NCBI GenBank assembly: GCA_038225015.1
Contig: JBBRFB010000130.1
Location: forward strand, 1-9,085
Length of the DNA: 9,085 nt
Reading direction: 5' to 3'
Origin: Schlegelella_A sp038225015
Lineage (GTDB): Bacteria; Pseudomonadota; Gammaproteobacteria; Burkholderiales; Burkholderiaceae_C
Shown here: positions 1-7,059 of the stretch, piece by piece
How the letters are laid out: each line of letters starts with the position of its first letter
How positions within the stretch are numbered: position 1 is the stretch's first letter
Program-made: the position numbers and the translations under genes
The notes under the pieces: generated by a model
Database searches by the model: none
What the model saw: only the letters and a program-made list of their open reading frames with translations
Told to the model about the DNA's origin: nothing

Positions 1-1070
1 TCGCGGAATTTCCGCTCGACGTCGTATTCGTCGGCGAAGCCGAAGCCGCCGTGGAACTGGATGCAGGCGTTGGCCGCCTCCCAGCTCGCCTTGGCGGCGA
101 GGTACTTGGCCATGTTGGCCTCGGCGCCGCACGGCTCCTTCGCGTCGAACAGGGCGCAGGCCCTGAAGCGCATCAGGTCGGCGGCCTCGATCTCGATGTA
201 GGCCTCGGCGATCGGGAACTGCACGCCCTGGTTCTGGCCGATCGGCCGGCCGAAGACGATGCGCTCGCCGACGTACTTCGTGACCCGGTCGATGAACCAG
301 TGGCCGTCGCCGATGCACTCGGCCGCGATCAGCGTGCGCTCGGCGTTGAGGCCGTCCAGGATGTAGCGAAAGCCCTTGCCTTCCTCGCCGATCAGGTTCT
401 CGGCCGGGATCTCGAGGTTCTCGAAGAAGAGCTCGTTGGTCTCGTGGTTGACCATGTTGGCGATCGGCCGCACCGTCATGCCGCTCTTCTCGGCCGCGCG
501 CAGGTCGACCATGAAGATCGACATGCCCTCGGTCTTCTTCGCGACGTCGGCGAGCGGCGTCGTGCGCGCGAGCAGGATCATCCAGTCGCTGTGCTGCACG
601 CGCGAGATCCAGACCTTCTGGCCGTTGACGACATAGCGGTCGCCCCGGCGGACGGCGGTGGTGCGGATCTTCGTCGTGTCGGTGCCGCTGGTCGGCTCGG
701 TGACGCCCATCGACTGCAGCCGCCACTCGCCGCTGGCGATCTTCGGCAGGTAGTGCTGCTTCTGCGCGTCGCTGCCGTGTCGCAACAGCGTGCCCATGTT
801 GTACATCTGGCCGTGGCAGGCGCCGGCGTTGCCGCCGGAGCGGTTGATCTCCTCCATGACCACGCTCGCCTCGGCGAGCCCGAGCCCGGAGCCGCCGTAG
901 TCCTGCGGGACCAGCGCCGCCAGCCAGCCGGCCTTCGTGAGGGCGTCGACGAAGGCTTCGGGATAGCCGCGCTTGGCATCGACCTCGCGGTGGTAGGCAT
1001 CGGGAAACTCGGCGCACAGGGCGCGCACCGCGTCGCGCAGGTCTTGAAAGCGGTCGGGCGTGTTCTTCAT
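1..1070 (-). CDS. Acyl-CoA dehydrogenase (C-terminus beyond window)
   Basis: FAD-dependent flavoenzyme that forms the alpha,beta double bond of an acyl-CoA and passes electrons to ETF; cytosolic. Reading from the ATG at 1070 gives 356 codons with no stop before the edge; the family is usually about 380-390 residues, so roughly 25-30 are missing. Visible motifs: GVTEPTSGTDT (122-132), the first acyl-CoA dehydrogenase signature; NGQKVWIS (149-156); and QFHGGFGF (338-345), matching the second signature before the C-terminal helix. In MCAD-like members the catalytic Glu follows this point, so it would lie outside the window and cannot be checked. The gene starts 20 bp after the hydratase stop, so the two are probably cotranscribed. 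The Shine-Dalgarno is weak (GGAA about 11 nt upstream). Substrate is not deducible; the hydratase neighbour suggests organic-acid or branched dicarboxyl-CoA catabolism (inference). Confidence 0.93.
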   Translation of the reverse strand, partial: MKNTPDRFQDLRDAVRALCAEFPDAYHREVDAKRGYPEAFVDALTKAGWLAALVPQDYGGSGLGLAEASVVMEEINRSGGNAGACHGQMYNMGTLLRHGSDAQKQHYLPKIASGEWRLQSMGVTEPTSGTDTTKIRTTAVRRGDRYVVNGQKVWISRVQHSDWMILLARTTPLADVAKKTEGMSIFMVDLRAAEKSGMTVRPIANMVNHETNELFFENLEIPAENLIGEEGKGFRYILDGLNAERTLIAAECIGDGHWFIDRVTKYVGERIVFGRPIGQNQGVQFPIAEAYIEIEAADLMRFRACALFDAKEPCGAEANMAKYLAAKASWEAANACIQFHGGFGFADEYDVERKFR

Positions 1071-1090
1071 GGTGAGAGGTTCCGGCTCGA

Positions 1091-1936
1091 TCAAGCGATC
1101 TCGGCGATAGCCTGCATGGCGAGGCCGCCTTCGAGGTTGCGAGCCCAAAGGGCGAAGCGGCGGTCGCCGTCGGCGCGGCCGCAGACGGCGAAGGGGTGGA
1201 TGTCGAACAGTGGGCTGACGGCCTTGAATTCGAACCGGCGAACGACGGCGTCGGGCCGCTCGCGGCGCAACAGGTCGAGCAGCAGCGTGGCGATGAGCGG
1301 CCCGTGCACGATCAGGCCCGGGTAGCCCTCGACCTCGGTGACGTAACGGCGGTCGTAGTGGATGCGGTGGCCGTTGAAGGTGAGCGCCGAGTAGCGGAAC
1401 AGCAGCACCGCGTCGGGCACGATCTCGCGGACGAACGCCTCGTCGGTCGGTGCGGCCGGTGGCGCTGGCGGCGCACCCGGCGCGGGCAGCCCGCGGTAGA
1501 CGATGTCGTGCGCTTCGCGCAGCGCCACGCCGGCGGCGCTGGCGATCTCGTGCTCGACGGTCACGAACACGAGGGGACCTGAGCGCGCAGCCTTTTCCGC
1601 GATGGCGGCGATGCGCGAGGTGCGCGTGATGGCGTCGCCGACCCGAAGCGGGCCGATGAACTCGAGGCGGCTACCCGCCCACATGCGGCGGGGCAGTGTC
1701 ACCGGCGGCAGGAAGCCGCCGCGCGGGGGGTGGCCGTCGGGGCCGAGTTCGCTCTGCCGGTGAATCGGCAGGAAGAACAGCCAGTGCCAGAGGGGCGGCA
1801 GCACCCGCCCCGACGCGGCGGCCGGATCGTCGCGGTCGAGGGTGGCGGCGAGCGCCGTCAGCGGCGTCGGTGTGACGACGTCGCTGCGCTGCTCGGTGCG
1901 GCCGAGCCATTGATCGAGTGCCGGAGGGGCGGTCAT
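1091..1936 (-). CDS. MaoC/HTD2-like acyl-CoA hydratase (FAS1-like dehydratase domain)
   Basis: A 281-residue double hot-dog protein of the HTD2/mesaconyl-C4-CoA hydratase-like family, expected to hydrate or dehydrate an enoyl-/hydroxyacyl-CoA in the cytosol. The N-terminal hot-dog half spans about 5-148 and includes the PLWHWLFFLP segment (48-57). A Pro/Ala-rich linker (150-163) leads to the C-terminal half with the hydratase motif FNGHRIHYD (187-195), where N188, H193 and D195 fit the family's active-site N-x-IH-x-D pattern, followed by GLIVHGPL (207-214). Length is normal for the family. It is the first of two genes here, with the acyl-CoA dehydrogenase 20 bp downstream. In related genomes such pairs sit with a CaiB-type CoA transferase and a CitE-type lyase (established pattern), neither of which is within this window. 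Exact substrate unknown; mesaconyl-, itaconyl- or citramalyl-type CoA is possible. No clear ribosome binding site precedes the ATG at 1936, so the start is somewhat uncertain. Confidence 0.87.
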   Translation of the reverse strand: MTAPPALDQWLGRTEQRSDVVTPTPLTALAATLDRDDPAAASGRVLPPLWHWLFFLPIHRQSELGPDGHPPRGGFLPPVTLPRRMWAGSRLEFIGPLRVGDAITRTSRIAAIAEKAARSGPLVFVTVEHEIASAAGVALREAHDIVYRGLPAPGAPPAPPAAPTDEAFVREIVPDAVLLFRYSALTFNGHRIHYDRRYVTEVEGYPGLIVHGPLIATLLLDLLRRERPDAVVRRFEFKAVSPLFDIHPFAVCGRADGDRRFALWARNLEGGLAMQAIAEIA

Positions 1937-2134
1937 GGGCGAAGGAACGATCGGAACGAAGCACTTCTTGCACCGGGGTGACTTGCGGTATCCCGAGCCG
2001 GTGACCTCGATGATGCATCAAGGCGAGCAGTTCGTTGGCCCGAAGTCCTGGATGCCAGTGCGGCGCCGACGCCTGTCGTCGCTGCGCCGTGGCGTGCCGC
2101 AAAATGGCCGGATGACGCTTCCCTTCTTTTGCCG

Positions 2135-2701
2135 ATGAGCAAGGCCTTCACGCGCGAATCCGACGCGGTCGAGGAAGACGACGATGATCTTCCGGCGCCC
2201 GCGCTTCCGGCCGGCGCGAAGAACTACCTGACGCCAACCGGGTACGCGGCGCTGCGGCGGGAGCTTCTCGCCTTGCTCGACGACGAGCGCCCCAAGGTCG
2301 TCGAGACGGTGTCCTGGGCAGCCAAGAACGGCGACCGCTCGGAGAATGGCGACTACCTGTACGGCAAGAAACGCTTGCGCGAGATCGACCGGCGCATCCG
2401 CTTTCTGACGAAACGGCTCGACATCGCCGAGGTCGCCGATCCGTCGGCTCACTTCGGCAGCGACCAGGTCTTCTTCGGCGCCACCGTCACCTATGCGAAT
2501 GCGCGCGACGAGCGAAAGACCGTGACGATCAAGGGTGTCGACGAAGCCGACAACCTGCGTGGCGATGTGAGCTGGGTCTCGCCGATCGCCCGCGCGCTGA
2601 TCAAGGCCCGTGTCGGCGACGAGGTGCAGTTGTCGACACCGGCCGGCCGCGAATCGATCGAGATCGTCGCCGTTCACTATCCGGAGGCCGGAACGGCATG
2701 A
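2135..2701 (+). CDS. greB: Transcript cleavage factor GreB
   Basis: GreB enters the secondary channel of RNA polymerase and stimulates cleavage of backtracked transcripts, rescuing arrested complexes. The product is 188 residues. Residues 1-28 form an acidic, Pro/Ala-rich extension (EEDDDD at 13-18) that makes it longer than E. coli GreB (158); this is usual in betaproteobacteria. The coiled-coil finger covers about 30-105 with the loop GDRSENGDYLYGKKR (66-80), whose acidic tip residues D67 and E70 fit the Mg-coordinating positions. The C-terminal FKBP-like domain (about 110-183) contains SWVSPIARALI and GDEVQL. The ATG at 2135 gives the family-typical MSKAFTRES; an in-frame TTG at 2129 would add only two residues. 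No good Shine-Dalgarno is visible before either. It is transcribed toward spoT and is probably monocistronic. Confidence 0.95.
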   Translation: MSKAFTRESDAVEEDDDDLPAPALPAGAKNYLTPTGYAALRRELLALLDDERPKVVETVSWAAKNGDRSENGDYLYGKKRLREIDRRIRFLTKRLDIAEVADPSAHFGSDQVFFGATVTYANARDERKTVTIKGVDEADNLRGDVSWVSPIARALIKARVGDEVQLSTPAGRESIEIVAVHYPEAGTA

Positions 2702-2718
2702 AGGCTGCCGGTCTTGGG

Positions 2719-2760
2719 GCCGGATTTCGGAGCCGGTCCGGCTGCGCGCCGGCGATTTCT
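2719..2760. terminator. Inverted-repeat cluster between convergent greB and spoT
   Basis: The 68-bp spacer between the two stop codons holds overlapping inverted repeats: GCCGGA (2719-2724) with TCCGGC (2737-2742); AGCCGG-T-CCGGCT (2731-2743); and CCGGC (2738-2742) with GCCGG (2748-2752), the last followed by ATTTCT. Position between convergent genes suggests transcription ends here from one or both sides. There is no proper U-tract on either strand, so a canonical intrinsic terminator is not shown; the role is inferred. Confidence 0.35.
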
Positions 2761-2769
2761 GCCGCGATC

Positions 2770-5049
2770 TCAGGGCTTGACGCGCGCGACGCGCAGGACG
2801 GTCGACGATCGCTTCAGCGTGCGCATGACCTCGGCGAGGTGCAGTCGGTCGCGCACGCTCAGCAGCAGCTTCAGCTCGGTCGTCTCCGACGCCGGATCGT
2901 TGCCCATGTCGATGTGCGTGATGTCGGCCTCAGCCTGGCTCACTGCCGCGGCGACCTGTGCCAGCACGCCCTTTCCGTTCCTCACGAGCAGCGAAACAGC
3001 CGTCTGGAAGGAACGCGTCGGCTGCTCGGCCCACTCGACGCCCATCCAGCGCTCGCTGTCGCGCTCGAGAAGGCGCTTGCCGACGCTGCATTCGACGGTA
3101 TGCACGACCAGCCCCTCGCCGCGGCCCAGGTTGCCGACGATGGTGTCGCCGGGAATCGGCCGGCAGCACGTGGCGAGCTGCACGGATGCGCCTTCGCTGC
3201 CGTCGATGAGGACGAGGCCCTGTGAGGGGGTGGAATCGTCGACGGCGTAGCGGCCCATTGTCAGCGTCAGCGCATCGGGGCGCATGCCACTCTCGGCGAG
3301 CATCCGGGTCAGCCGCGCCGCGACGATGATCGCGATCTTGCGGCCGAGTCCGATGTCGATGAAGAGATCCTCTCGCGACTTGTTGCCGCTCCAGCGAGTG
3401 AGCTGCTGCCAGATCGGCGCCGTGGCGGTGTCGTCGCCCGGCAGTGGCAGTCCTTCGGCCCGCATCGCCTGGGCGAGCATCTTCTCGCCGAGTGCCTGCG
3501 ACTCCTCCTGCTCCATGTTCTTCAGGTAGTGCCTGATCTTCGAGCGGGCACGCCCGGTGCAGACGAAGTTGAGCCAGGCCGGGTTCGGGCGCGCGTTAGG
3601 GGCGCCGATGATCTCGACCACGTCGCCGCTTCTCAGCTCGGTGCGCAGCGGCACGGGCTCGCTGTTGACGTTGGCGGCGACACAGTGGTCGCCGATGTCG
3701 GAGTGGATGGCGTAGGCGAAGTCGACGGGCGTGGCGCCGCGCGGCAGCGCCAGGATCTTCGAGCGCGGCGTGAAGACGTAGACGGCGTCGGGGAAGAGAT
3801 CGATCTTGACGTGCTCGAGGAACTCGCTGGCGTCGCGCGTCTCGTCCTGGATGTCGAGCAGCGACTGCAGCCACATCGCGCCCTGGCGCTGCGCTTCCTG
3901 GCCGTGGCCGCTGACGTCGTCTTCCTTGTAGAGCCAGTGCGCTGCAATGCCCTTCTCGGCCACGGCGTGCATCAGCTCGGTCCGGATCTGGAACTCGACG
4001 GCGGTGCCCAGCGGGCTCACCAGCGTCGTGTGCAGCGACTGGTAGCCGTTCGATTTGGGGATCGCAATGTAGTCCTTGAAGCGACCGGGCACCGGTTTCA
4101 TCAGCTGGTGCAGGACACCGAGCGCGAGGTAACACTCCGGCAGGGTGCCGACGACGATGCGAAAGCCGAAGATGTCGTTGACCTGGGCAAAGCTCAGGTG
4201 CTTCTCGCGCATCTTGGCGTAGATCGAGTAGAGGGTCTTCTCGCGGCCGTGGACCTGCGCCGGCACGTTCGCCTGCGCGAACGCCTTCTCGACCTCCTTC
4301 TGGATTCGGACGACGGCGTCACGGCGGTAACCGCGCGCCTTCTGCACGGCTTTCGACAGCGCTGCTTCGCGCCAGGGCTTCAGGTGCTTGAACGAGAGCT
4401 CCTGCAGTTCGCGGTAGGTCTGGTTGAGGCCGAGTCGATGCGCGATCGGCGCGTAGATCTCGAGCGTTTCGGTCGCCACCCGGCTGCGCTTGGCGCCCAC
4501 GACGGCGTCCATCGTGCGCATGTTGTGGAGTCGATCGGCGAGCTTGACCAGGATGACGCGGACGTCGCGCGTCATCGCCAGCAGCATCTTGCGAAACGAC
4601 TCGGCCTGCGATTCCTCGCGCGTCGAGAAGCGCAGCTTGTCGAGCTTCGTCAGGCCGTCGACGAGGTCGGCCGTCGGCGCGCCGAAGCGCTCGATCAGCT
4701 CGACCTTGCTGATGCCGCAGTCTTCCATCGCGTCGTGCATCAGTGCGGCCATGATCGCCTGTGCATCGAGTTTCCACTCGGCGCAGAGGCCGGCGACGGC
4801 GATCGGATGGGTGATGTAGGGCTCGCCACTGGCCCTGAACTGCCCGAGGTGGGCTTCGTCGGCGAACCGGTAGGCGTCGCGTACGCGCCGAATGTCGGCC
4901 GGTTCGAGGTAGTCGAGCTTGACGGTGAGGGCGGCGAACGACGCCGCGGCCGCGTCAGCCGCGTTGGCCACCGGTGCGACGGCTGGCGGCGGTCGCTTGC
5001 GAGCGCCCGGTTTGGCGTCGTGGGTGGCGGTGGATGATCGAGCGACCAT
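2770..5049 (-). CDS. spoT: Bifunctional (p)ppGpp synthetase/hydrolase SpoT
   Basis: Long RelA/SpoT homologue (759 residues) that sets the level of the alarmone (p)ppGpp. The HD hydrolase domain (about 50-205) keeps H81, H105-D106, E109-D110 and D172 (KLADRLHN), so hydrolase activity is expected. The synthetase domain (about 240-372) has GREKTLYSIYAKM (268-280), D292 and E352 at the expected catalytic positions. RFKD (323-326) is the RXKD motif of bifunctional enzymes rather than the EXDD motif of monofunctional RelA. A TGS domain follows (about 417-482), then a helical region, a conserved-cysteine zinc-finger-like region (C628, C629, H650, C654) and a C-terminal ACT domain (about 681-759). 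The N-terminal 40 residues are Ala/Pro-rich and look disordered. The ATG at 5049 directly abuts GGGGG, unusually close for a Shine-Dalgarno, but no better start exists. It is last in the yicC-gmk-rpoZ-spoT series, 87 bp after rpoZ. Confidence 0.97.
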   Translation of the reverse strand: MVARSSTATHDAKPGARKRPPPAVAPVANAADAAAASFAALTVKLDYLEPADIRRVRDAYRFADEAHLGQFRASGEPYITHPIAVAGLCAEWKLDAQAIMAALMHDAMEDCGISKVELIERFGAPTADLVDGLTKLDKLRFSTREESQAESFRKMLLAMTRDVRVILVKLADRLHNMRTMDAVVGAKRSRVATETLEIYAPIAHRLGLNQTYRELQELSFKHLKPWREAALSKAVQKARGYRRDAVVRIQKEVEKAFAQANVPAQVHGREKTLYSIYAKMREKHLSFAQVNDIFGFRIVVGTLPECYLALGVLHQLMKPVPGRFKDYIAIPKSNGYQSLHTTLVSPLGTAVEFQIRTELMHAVAEKGIAAHWLYKEDDVSGHGQEAQRQGAMWLQSLLDIQDETRDASEFLEHVKIDLFPDAVYVFTPRSKILALPRGATPVDFAYAIHSDIGDHCVAANVNSEPVPLRTELRSGDVVEIIGAPNARPNPAWLNFVCTGRARSKIRHYLKNMEQEESQALGEKMLAQAMRAEGLPLPGDDTATAPIWQQLTRWSGNKSREDLFIDIGLGRKIAIIVAARLTRMLAESGMRPDALTLTMGRYAVDDSTPSQGLVLIDGSEGASVQLATCCRPIPGDTIVGNLGRGEGLVVHTVECSVGKRLLERDSERWMGVEWAEQPTRSFQTAVSLLVRNGKGVLAQVAAAVSQAEADITHIDMGNDPASETTELKLLLSVRDRLHLAEVMRTLKRSSTVLRVARVKP

Positions 5050-5136
5050 CCCCCGAATTTAGCGTGGAACCCTTGCCACTGCGCACCCCGTGGGGCGGCC
5101 GGCACGCGGCGTTGAGACCCTAGGGCGTGACGGGCG

Positions 5137-5340
5137 TCAGATCGGCACCTTGCGCAGCATGTCGATGCCGATCTCGCCGGCGGCGATCTCGCGCAGCGCG
5201 GTGACGCCGGGCTTGTTCTTGGTCTCGACCTTCGGCGCGTGGCCCTGGCTCAGCATCCGCGCCCGGTAGGTCGCGGCCAGCACGAGCTGGAAGCGGTTCG
5301 GGATCTTGAGCAGGCAGTCTTCGACGGTAATGCGGGCCAT
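5137..5340 (-). CDS. rpoZ: RNA polymerase omega subunit
   Basis: The 67-residue omega subunit binds beta-prime and assists RNA polymerase assembly and stability. The sequence opens MARITVEDCLLKIPNRFQLV, the canonical omega N-terminus, and continues with AATYRARML and TALREIAAGEI, covering the conserved helical core. The length is typical of betaproteobacteria and shorter than E. coli omega (91), lacking the extended C-terminal tail. The MAR(I/V)T start is notable because in E. coli these first residues help form ppGpp binding site 1 at the omega/beta-prime interface. It lies 36 bp after gmk and 87 bp before spoT on the same strand, the classic order. The upstream AAAG is a weak ribosome binding site, so expression may depend on readthrough from gmk. 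Confidence 0.96.
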   Translation of the reverse strand: MARITVEDCLLKIPNRFQLVLAATYRARMLSQGHAPKVETKNKPGVTALREIAAGEIGIDMLRKVPI

Positions 5341-5376
5341 GGGGGCTTTCGGGTGAGCGGGCGTGGACCGCGGGCT

Positions 5377-5997
5377 TCAGAGCAGGTCGAGCGCAGCGAA
5401 GACGGCCGGCCGCGATCGATGCAGGGCGGCGTACTTCAGGCGCTGGGAATGAACGATGGCCTTCAGATCGAAGAGTGCCGTCTCGAACAGGGCATTGATT
5501 ATAACGAAGTCGAAGTGGCTGGCCTGGGAGACCTCGACCCGGGCGTTGGCCATGCGTCGGGCGATCACCTGCGGGTCGTCCTCGCCCCGGCGCTCGAGCC
5601 GCGACTGCAACTCGTCCCAGCTCGGTGGCAGGATGAAGACGAGGACGGCGTCGGGGAACAACCGCTTGATCTGCAGCGCCCCCTGCCAGTCGATCTCGAG
5701 CACGACGTCGTGGCCGCGGGTGATGCGCTCGGCGATCGCGCCGCGCGACGTTCCGTACAGGTGGCCATGAACCTGCGCGTATTCAACGAACTCGCCGTCG
5801 TCCACCATGCGACGGAACTCCGGCTCGTCGATGAAGTGGTACTCGCGTCCTTGCTGGTCCTGCCCGCGGGGCTTTCTCGTCGTGTGCGACACCGAAACGA
5901 CGAGGTGCGAATCGAGCTCGAGCAGCGCCTTCACGAGACTCGACTTGCCGGTGCCGCTGGGGGCCGAGACGGCGAACAGGTTGCCGGGGTACTCCAT
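5377..5997 (-). CDS. gmk: Guanylate kinase
   Basis: Essential cytosolic enzyme that phosphorylates GMP (and dGMP) to GDP with ATP, supplying GTP, DNA precursors and the substrates for ppGpp. The 206-residue product has the normal family length. The P-loop is APSGTGKS (12-19). The guanylate-kinase signature runs TTRKPRGQDQQGREYHF (39-55), with D47 at a position usually Glu but where Asp is tolerated. EIDWQGA (101-107) gives the conserved D103, and the lid/adenine region includes R134, R137, R147 and R148. It lies between yicC (94 bp upstream) and rpoZ (36 bp downstream), all on the minus strand. No Shine-Dalgarno is evident before the ATG at 5997. Some bacterial guanylate kinases are inhibited by ppGpp; whether this one is cannot be read from sequence. 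Confidence 0.97.
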   Translation of the reverse strand: MEYPGNLFAVSAPSGTGKSSLVKALLELDSHLVVSVSHTTRKPRGQDQQGREYHFIDEPEFRRMVDDGEFVEYAQVHGHLYGTSRGAIAERITRGHDVVLEIDWQGALQIKRLFPDAVLVFILPPSWDELQSRLERRGEDDPQVIARRMANARVEVSQASHFDFVIINALFETALFDLKAIVHSQRLKYAALHRSRPAVFAALDLL

Positions 5998-6062
5998 GGG
6001 GTGAGGGCTGTCGGTGGCACCTGCCGGCGGACGTCGGTCGGTTGCGGTCAGTGTACGTTGCG

Positions 6063-6086
6063 GCTGCGCGCGCGGCCCGACGCAGC
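6063..6086 (-). other. GC hairpin just after yicC stop codon
   Basis: On the minus strand, GCTGCG (6086-6081) pairs with CGCAGC (6068-6063) across a 12-nt loop, starting five bases after the yicC TAG. There is no U-tract. In the 94-bp yicC-gmk spacer this could modestly reduce readthrough or stabilise the upstream mRNA end; its function is inferred from position only. Confidence 0.3.
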
Positions 6087-6091
6087 GCGCC

Positions 6092-7036
6092 CTACTCGAC
6101 GTTCTGGATCTGCTCGCGCAGTTGCTCGATGGCCACCTTCATGTCGAGAGAGAGCGACGTCATCTCGAGAGACGACGACTTCGAGCCGAGCGTGTTCGCC
6201 TCGCGCAGAAGCTCCTGAATGAGGAATTCGAGCCGCTTGCCGATCTCGCCGCCGCGCTCGAGCAGGCGGGCGACCTCGTCGAGGTGCGAGCGCAGGCGGG
6301 CGAGCTCTTCGGCGACGTCGATTCGGATCGCATAGGCGGCCGCCTCGGTCAGGGCCCGCTCGCCGATCGCATCTCGCGAGACCGACTGTCCGACGCCTGC
6401 CTGCGCCATCGCCTCGTTCCATCGCTCGACGAAGCGCTGCTGCTGACGCGCGACGGCCTCGGGGACCAGAGGGGTTGCTGCATCGGCCAGCGAGCGCAGA
6501 TGGCCGATCCGCTCGAGCAGCACGCCGGCCAGGCGCTCTCCTTCGCGGGCTCGCGCCTCGGCCAGGCCTTCGGCGCAGCGGCGAGCTGCCGCAAGCACGG
6601 CGCTCTCGTCGACCACGGCGGCGGCATGGCCACGGCACCAGTTCATTGCTTCGTTGACGGAGAGCGGCCGGGCGTCGGGCAGATGCTGGCGGACGCGCGC
6701 GTCGATGCCGGCGAGCCGGTCCAGCTGCTCGCCGCCGGGTTCGGCCACGTTCGCCTCGCCGTTCGCCGCCGACGTGACGCGCAGTTCGATCTTGCCGCGC
6801 TTGAAGCGCGACGTCAGGAGCTCGCGAAGCGCCGGCTCGAGCGCCCTCAGCTCGTCGGGCAGGCGCAGCGCCAGATCGAGAAAGCGGCCATTGACCGAGC
6901 GCATCTCGATGGCGATCGAAGGAGGGAGCGCCGCCGCGGGGTCACCCTTCGGGCCGGGTTCGTGCAATGCTCCCGCACTCGGCGAAACCGGGCTCGCGGA
7001 GGCATTCGCGTAGCCGGTCATGCTGTAAACTGCCAC
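6092..7036 (-). CDS. yicC: YicC/YloC family endoribonuclease
   Basis: Member of the YicC family; E. coli YicC is an endoribonuclease implicated in small-RNA (RyhB) decay. The 314-residue product starts VYSMTGYA (3-10), the family N-terminus, with EMRSVNGRFLD (44-54) and LRLPDELR continuing the YicC N-domain (to about 165). The C-terminal domain (DUF1732, about 230-314) is well conserved: GKRLEFLIQELLREANTLGS (266-285), then a KSSSLEMTSLSLDMK stretch, ending EQLREQIQNVE. Residues 11-40 are longer and richer in Pro/Gly/Ala than the short linker usual here. The start is GTG at 7036, chosen because AAGGGGG lies 9 nt upstream and because it gives the family's residues before MTGYA; the next ATG (7021) would remove five of them. 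First gene of the yicC-gmk-rpoZ-spoT series and divergent from the kinase, with 26 bp between start codons. Confidence 0.95.
   Translation of the reverse strand: MAVYSMTGYANASASPVSPSAGALHEPGPKGDPAAALPPSIAIEMRSVNGRFLDLALRLPDELRALEPALRELLTSRFKRGKIELRVTSAANGEANVAEPGGEQLDRLAGIDARVRQHLPDARPLSVNEAMNWCRGHAAAVVDESAVLAAARRCAEGLAEARAREGERLAGVLLERIGHLRSLADAATPLVPEAVARQQQRFVERWNEAMAQAGVGQSVSRDAIGERALTEAAAYAIRIDVAEELARLRSHLDEVARLLERGGEIGKRLEFLIQELLREANTLGSKSSSLEMTSLSLDMKVAIEQLREQIQNVE
7021..7029 (+). promoter_or_regulatory. Weak candidate extended -10 for the kinase gene
   Basis: TGCTGTAAA (7021-7029) offers a TGn followed by TGTAAA, four of six matches to the -10 consensus, placing a start near 7036 and a leader of about 27 nt before the kinase ATG. 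No convincing -35 lies upstream. It sits inside the first codons of yicC on the other strand. Low confidence; a promoter further inside yicC is equally possible. Confidence 0.2.
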
Positions 7037-7045
7037 GCGCTTTTG

Positions 7046-7052
7046 CCCCCTT
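7046..7052 (-). promoter_or_regulatory. Shine-Dalgarno of yicC supporting GTG start
   Basis: On the minus strand AAGGGGG occupies 7052-7046, ending nine bases before the GTG at 7036. It is the clearest ribosome binding site in the window and decides between GTG 7036 and ATG 7021 as the yicC start. Confidence 0.65.
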
Positions 7053-7059
7053 TTCGCTG

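Noticed and set aside
51..1325. 424-codon open frame on the plus strand over the dehydrogenase and hydratase genes
   Set aside because: It spans two genuine minus-strand genes and their junction, with a low-complexity antisense-type composition and no motif.
1935..2138. Small plus-strand frame (67 codons) in the hydratase-greB spacer
   Set aside because: No ribosome binding site or recognisable family, it overlaps the hydratase start and the greB start, and a minus-strand frame of similar length lies over it, as expected by chance in GC-rich DNA.
3529..5037. 502-codon open frame on the plus strand antisense to spoT
   Set aside because: It lies wholly within spoT on the other strand; its composition (rich in Val, Leu, Arg, Asp, Gly, His) is that expected from reading high-GC codons in reverse, and it has no recognisable domain.
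5086..5095. CCCC-GT-GGGG inverted repeat between rpoZ and spoT as a terminator
   Set aside because: Arms of four with a two-base loop and no U-tract; spoT follows in the same direction and is expected to be cotranscribed.
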